Positions 61,899 through 64,000 of a stretch of DNA of 64,000 bases are shown piece by piece. Under the pieces are notes generated by a model, which saw only the letters and a program-made list of their open reading frames with translations, did no database searches and was not told where the DNA came from. Each line of letters starts with the position of its first letter. The stretch's first letter is position 1. The stretch covers positions 186,001 to 250,000 of the forward strand of contig CAKQTG010000002.1 of the NCBI GenBank assembly GCA_934276735.1, given 5' to 3'. The translations under genes were made by a program, and so were the position numbers. This DNA comes from an uncultured Alphaproteobacteria bacterium (GTDB lineage Bacteria > Pseudomonadota > Alphaproteobacteria > Rs-D84).

Positions 61899-62474
61899 TT
61901 ATCCCCTGAATTTTTCTTTGATTATTTCTTCGATGGCGTTTGCCTCTTGCTCGCGCGGGTCAATATCATAGACTTGTTCGTTTTCTTTTACAGAAACATA
62001 GTTTTCCTTGCTGGATTCAACAACGTTCTTTGGCAATGTGGTTTGATATTTATCCTGGAACGCGTGAACAGTTTCGTGCACCAGATAGCCCAAGACAACG
62101 CTGAAATCCGGTTCATGCAAAAACTCGTTATACAAATAGAACACACCATCAACATATCCGCCGACAATATCAGGCTCGTCCGGGTCAACCGTCTTAAACG
62201 ATACGCGCTTGATATCAACATGCTTGTATGCCGCCAGGAAATAAATCAGCGTGCGCAGTATGGTCTTTTTATCCGCATCGTATGGATAGTCCGCCGACCA
62301 CTGTTCAATATCACGGGCCAATTTATCCGGAAAATTATCATAGATATAACGCGCAAAAGATTCCGCAAATTTGCGTGCACTCTGTGGCTTGAACGCTGGG
62401 GCCAGTTCGGTGATTATCCGAATACGCTCGTTTAATTCACGCGTCGCATTTGCAAACCCATTTTGTGTGTCCAT
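61899..62474 (-). CDS. Putative zinc metallopeptidase (HExxH)
   Basis: 191 residues. The motif LVHETVHAFQDKY near 130 is an HExxH zincin signature, and DPREQEANAIEEI further on could supply the third zinc ligand. The family is not recognised. No signal peptide, so cytoplasmic. It is 15 bp upstream of the coiled-coil membrane protein on the same strand. Confidence 0.6.
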   Translation of the reverse strand: MDTQNGFANATRELNERIRIITELAPAFKPQSARKFAESFARYIYDNFPDKLARDIEQWSADYPYDADKKTILRTLIYFLAAYKHVDIKRVSFKTVDPDEPDIVGGYVDGVFYLYNEFLHEPDFSVVLGYLVHETVHAFQDKYQTTLPKNVVESSKENYVSVKENEQVYDIDPREQEANAIEEIIKEKFRG

Positions 62475-62512
62475 ATCCCCTGTCCCTTGTGATATTACAA
62501 TCTGGGTATATT

Positions 62513-62824
62513 TTATCTGATACGTTCGTTAAATGTCAACTTGTATGATTCTAAAATTTTATGCAATTCGGCAACGCCACGCGCACGCGATTGGTATGCC
62601 ATCATCTCACGAACCGCGCGATAGTATGTATTTGCCGCAGACGCGTCGGTAAATGTCGCGATTTCTGTATGCGGAATCATTTCATATTTGCGATTGCCAG
62701 CCGACGCGCATACCAGTGTAAAGACATGTGACAATTTTGCAGACGACTTTAATGCCACCGCCAGATACAATTTATCAACATCGTTGATAACAACGTTTGG
62801 TGCGGGAACGGATTTTTCTGTCAT
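62513..62824 (-). CDS. Hypothetical protein
   Basis: 103 residues from the ATG at 62824, which has AGGAGG upstream; the ATG at 62851 lies inside tgt and is less likely. No family recognised. The N-terminus (PNVVINDVDKLYLAVALKSS) is hydrophobic strand-like, and the C-terminus is helical. It follows tgt by only 1 bp and is probably co-transcribed with it. Confidence 0.6.
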   Translation of the reverse strand: MTEKSVPAPNVVINDVDKLYLAVALKSSAKLSHVFTLVCASAGNRKYEMIPHTEIATFTDASAANTYYRAVREMMAYQSRARGVAELHKILESYKLTFNERIR

Positions 62825-62825
62825 T

Positions 62826-63938
62826 TTATTTGCCTCCTGTATATGTTTCAATAAAATCTGCCTTGAACTGGGCGAAACGTCCCTGCTCTATCGCTTCACG
62901 GATGCCGCGCATTAAATCCTGGTAAAACCACAAGTTATGCTGGGTCAATAATGTTGCCCCCAGAATTTCATTGCACTTTACCAGATGATGAATATATGCC
63001 CGCGATAATTTGCACGCCGGACAGCCACATTTATCGTCCAGTGGTGCCGCATCATCACGAAAGCGCGCGTTCTTCATATTCATTGTGCCGTGGCGCGTAA
63101 ATGCCTGGGCCGTGCGGCCAGCGCGTGTTGGCATAACACAGTCAAACATATCAATTCCACGTTCAACCGCCCCCAAAATGTCCAGTGGCGTGCCCACCCC
63201 CATCAGATAACGTGGCTTGTCCGACGGCAACAGTGGCGTCGTCGTAGCAATCATATTAAACATGACATCCTGGGGTTCGCCCACCGCCAGACCGCCCACC
63301 GCATAACCATCAAAGCCAATGTCTGTCAGTTGTTTCGCTGATTTCTTGCGCAAGTCTGGAAAATCCGCCCCCTGGACAATACCGAATATGCCGTATCCTG
63401 GGCGGTCAATAAATGCGTCGCGACTGCGCCGCGCCCAGCGGGCAACCATTTCAACATTTTTTTCAACGCGTTCACGTGGGGCCGGCAGGTGCAGGCATTC
63501 GTCCAACGCCATTGTAATATTAGAATCCAACTGGTGCTGGATATGAACAGAATCCTCGGGCCGTAAAAAGTGTTTAATACCGCCGTCAATGTGCGATGTG
63601 AACTGGACGCCTTCTTCGGTCATTTTAACCAGATTGGACAACGACATAACCTGGAACCCGCCACTGTCAGTTAAAATCGGCCCATGCCAACCGCCGAATT
63701 TATGCAGGCCGCCCATTTTTTCAACCAAATCGCCACCTGGGCGCATCATCAGGTGATACGTGTTACCCAAAATAACCTGGGTGCCTGTGGCGGCAACCTG
63801 GTCCATTGTCAGTGCCTTGACCGTGGCAGCCGTTCCCACCGCCATAAATGCCGGGGTCTGAAATGTCCCGTGCGCAGTTTCAACTGAACCACGACGCGCC
63901 ATGCCATCTGTTGCAATTAAATTGAATTTTAATGACAT
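62826..63938 (-). CDS. tgt: tRNA-guanine(34) transglycosylase
   Basis: 370 residues, standard length. Active-site features: LTDSGGFQVMSL with the first Asp, HFLRPEDSVHIQHQLDSNITMALDECLHLPAPRE, YGIFGIVQGADFPDLR, GYAVGGLAVGE, and FDCVMPTRAGR with the catalytic Asp, then the zinc ligands CGCPACKLSRAYIHHLVKCNE. It swaps G34 for preQ1 in queuosine tRNAs. Genes for the rest of the queuosine pathway are not in the window. Confidence 0.96.
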   Translation of the reverse strand: MSLKFNLIATDGMARRGSVETAHGTFQTPAFMAVGTAATVKALTMDQVAATGTQVILGNTYHLMMRPGGDLVEKMGGLHKFGGWHGPILTDSGGFQVMSLSNLVKMTEEGVQFTSHIDGGIKHFLRPEDSVHIQHQLDSNITMALDECLHLPAPRERVEKNVEMVARWARRSRDAFIDRPGYGIFGIVQGADFPDLRKKSAKQLTDIGFDGYAVGGLAVGEPQDVMFNMIATTTPLLPSDKPRYLMGVGTPLDILGAVERGIDMFDCVMPTRAGRTAQAFTRHGTMNMKNARFRDDAAPLDDKCGCPACKLSRAYIHHLVKCNEILGATLLTQHNLWFYQDLMRGIREAIEQGRFAQFKADFIETYTGGK

Positions 63939-63979
63939 TTATTCCCCATCCTTTTTGAATAATAAACAACAATCACCGT

Positions 63980-64000
63980 ATGAAAAAAATCTGTATTTTT
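63980..64000 (+). CDS. Start of a possible gene cut by the window edge
   Basis: An ATG followed by AAAAAAATCTGTATTTTT (M-K-K-I-C-I-F) resembles the start of a coding or signal sequence, divergent from tgt. Only seven codons are visible, so this is weak. Confidence 0.3.

Overview
The window reads as chromosome of a small-genome, Gram-negative bacterium, most likely an uncultured alphaproteobacterium of the gut or host-associated kind. Pointers are a SAM-II-type riboswitch ahead of metK, an Mla lipid-transport operon, RNase J, a DUF2924 plus serine-recombinase pair, tRNA genes with encoded CCA ends, short intergenic palindromes of alphaproteobacterial style, and secreted cysteine-rich proteins. 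Genes are tightly packed, often overlap by a few bases, and most convergent pairs share a bidirectional hairpin terminator. The taxonomic call is inference; no rRNA is present.

Layout. 1-6.9 kb: end of a cysteine-rich secreted protein, an HI0933-type flavoprotein, an alpha/beta hydrolase, YbaK, and a four-gene lipid-transport operon (mlaE-mlaF-mlaD-auxiliary lipoprotein). 7.0-8.3 kb: phage-type lysozyme and a decapitated L,D-transpeptidase-like (Tlde1/DUF2778) toxin gene overlapping a small membrane protein that could be its immunity factor. 8.3-19.0 kb: an accessory island bounded by a 14-bp direct repeat of the tRNA-Ser(GGA) 3' end. It carries a two-gene nuclease plus ABC-ATPase cassette that looks like an anti-phage system, a ParB-methyltransferase, a DUF5681 protein, a large terminase without capsid genes, small hypotheticals, DUF2924, a large serine recombinase and a HEPN-type Abi protein.

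19-32 kb: rpoZ, mtaB, a D,D-carboxypeptidase, holB, tatD, a 1640-residue autotransporter, enolase, a superinfection-immunity-type protein, a TbpB-like surface lipoprotein, smpB. 32-49 kb: an EF-hand membrane protein, metK with its riboswitch, a short alaS, HU, a second cysteine-rich secreted protein, RNase J, a XerC/D recombinase, a SIMPL protein, trpS, rpsD, a PHP phosphatase, lemA, a cold-shock protein and a RelA/SpoT-like protein. 49.6-64 kb: lysS, a five-gene ABC efflux operon with its own TolC, a Slam translocon, tRNA-Gly(GCC), a coiled-coil protein, and a minus-strand group headed by tgt with three uncharacterised genes.

Links between genes: the Slam translocon at 58-59.4 kb is the expected exporter for the surface lipoprotein at 30.3-31.5 kb. 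The MFP, two ATPases, two permeases and TolC form one complete envelope-spanning pump. The island at 8.3-19 kb combines integration functions with at least two probable defence modules. Four intergenic gaps (33.8, 41.8, 47.4 and 57.5 kb) hold mosaics of the same short palindromic repeats. Two leaders, before HU and RNase J, can fold into long structured RNAs of unknown class.
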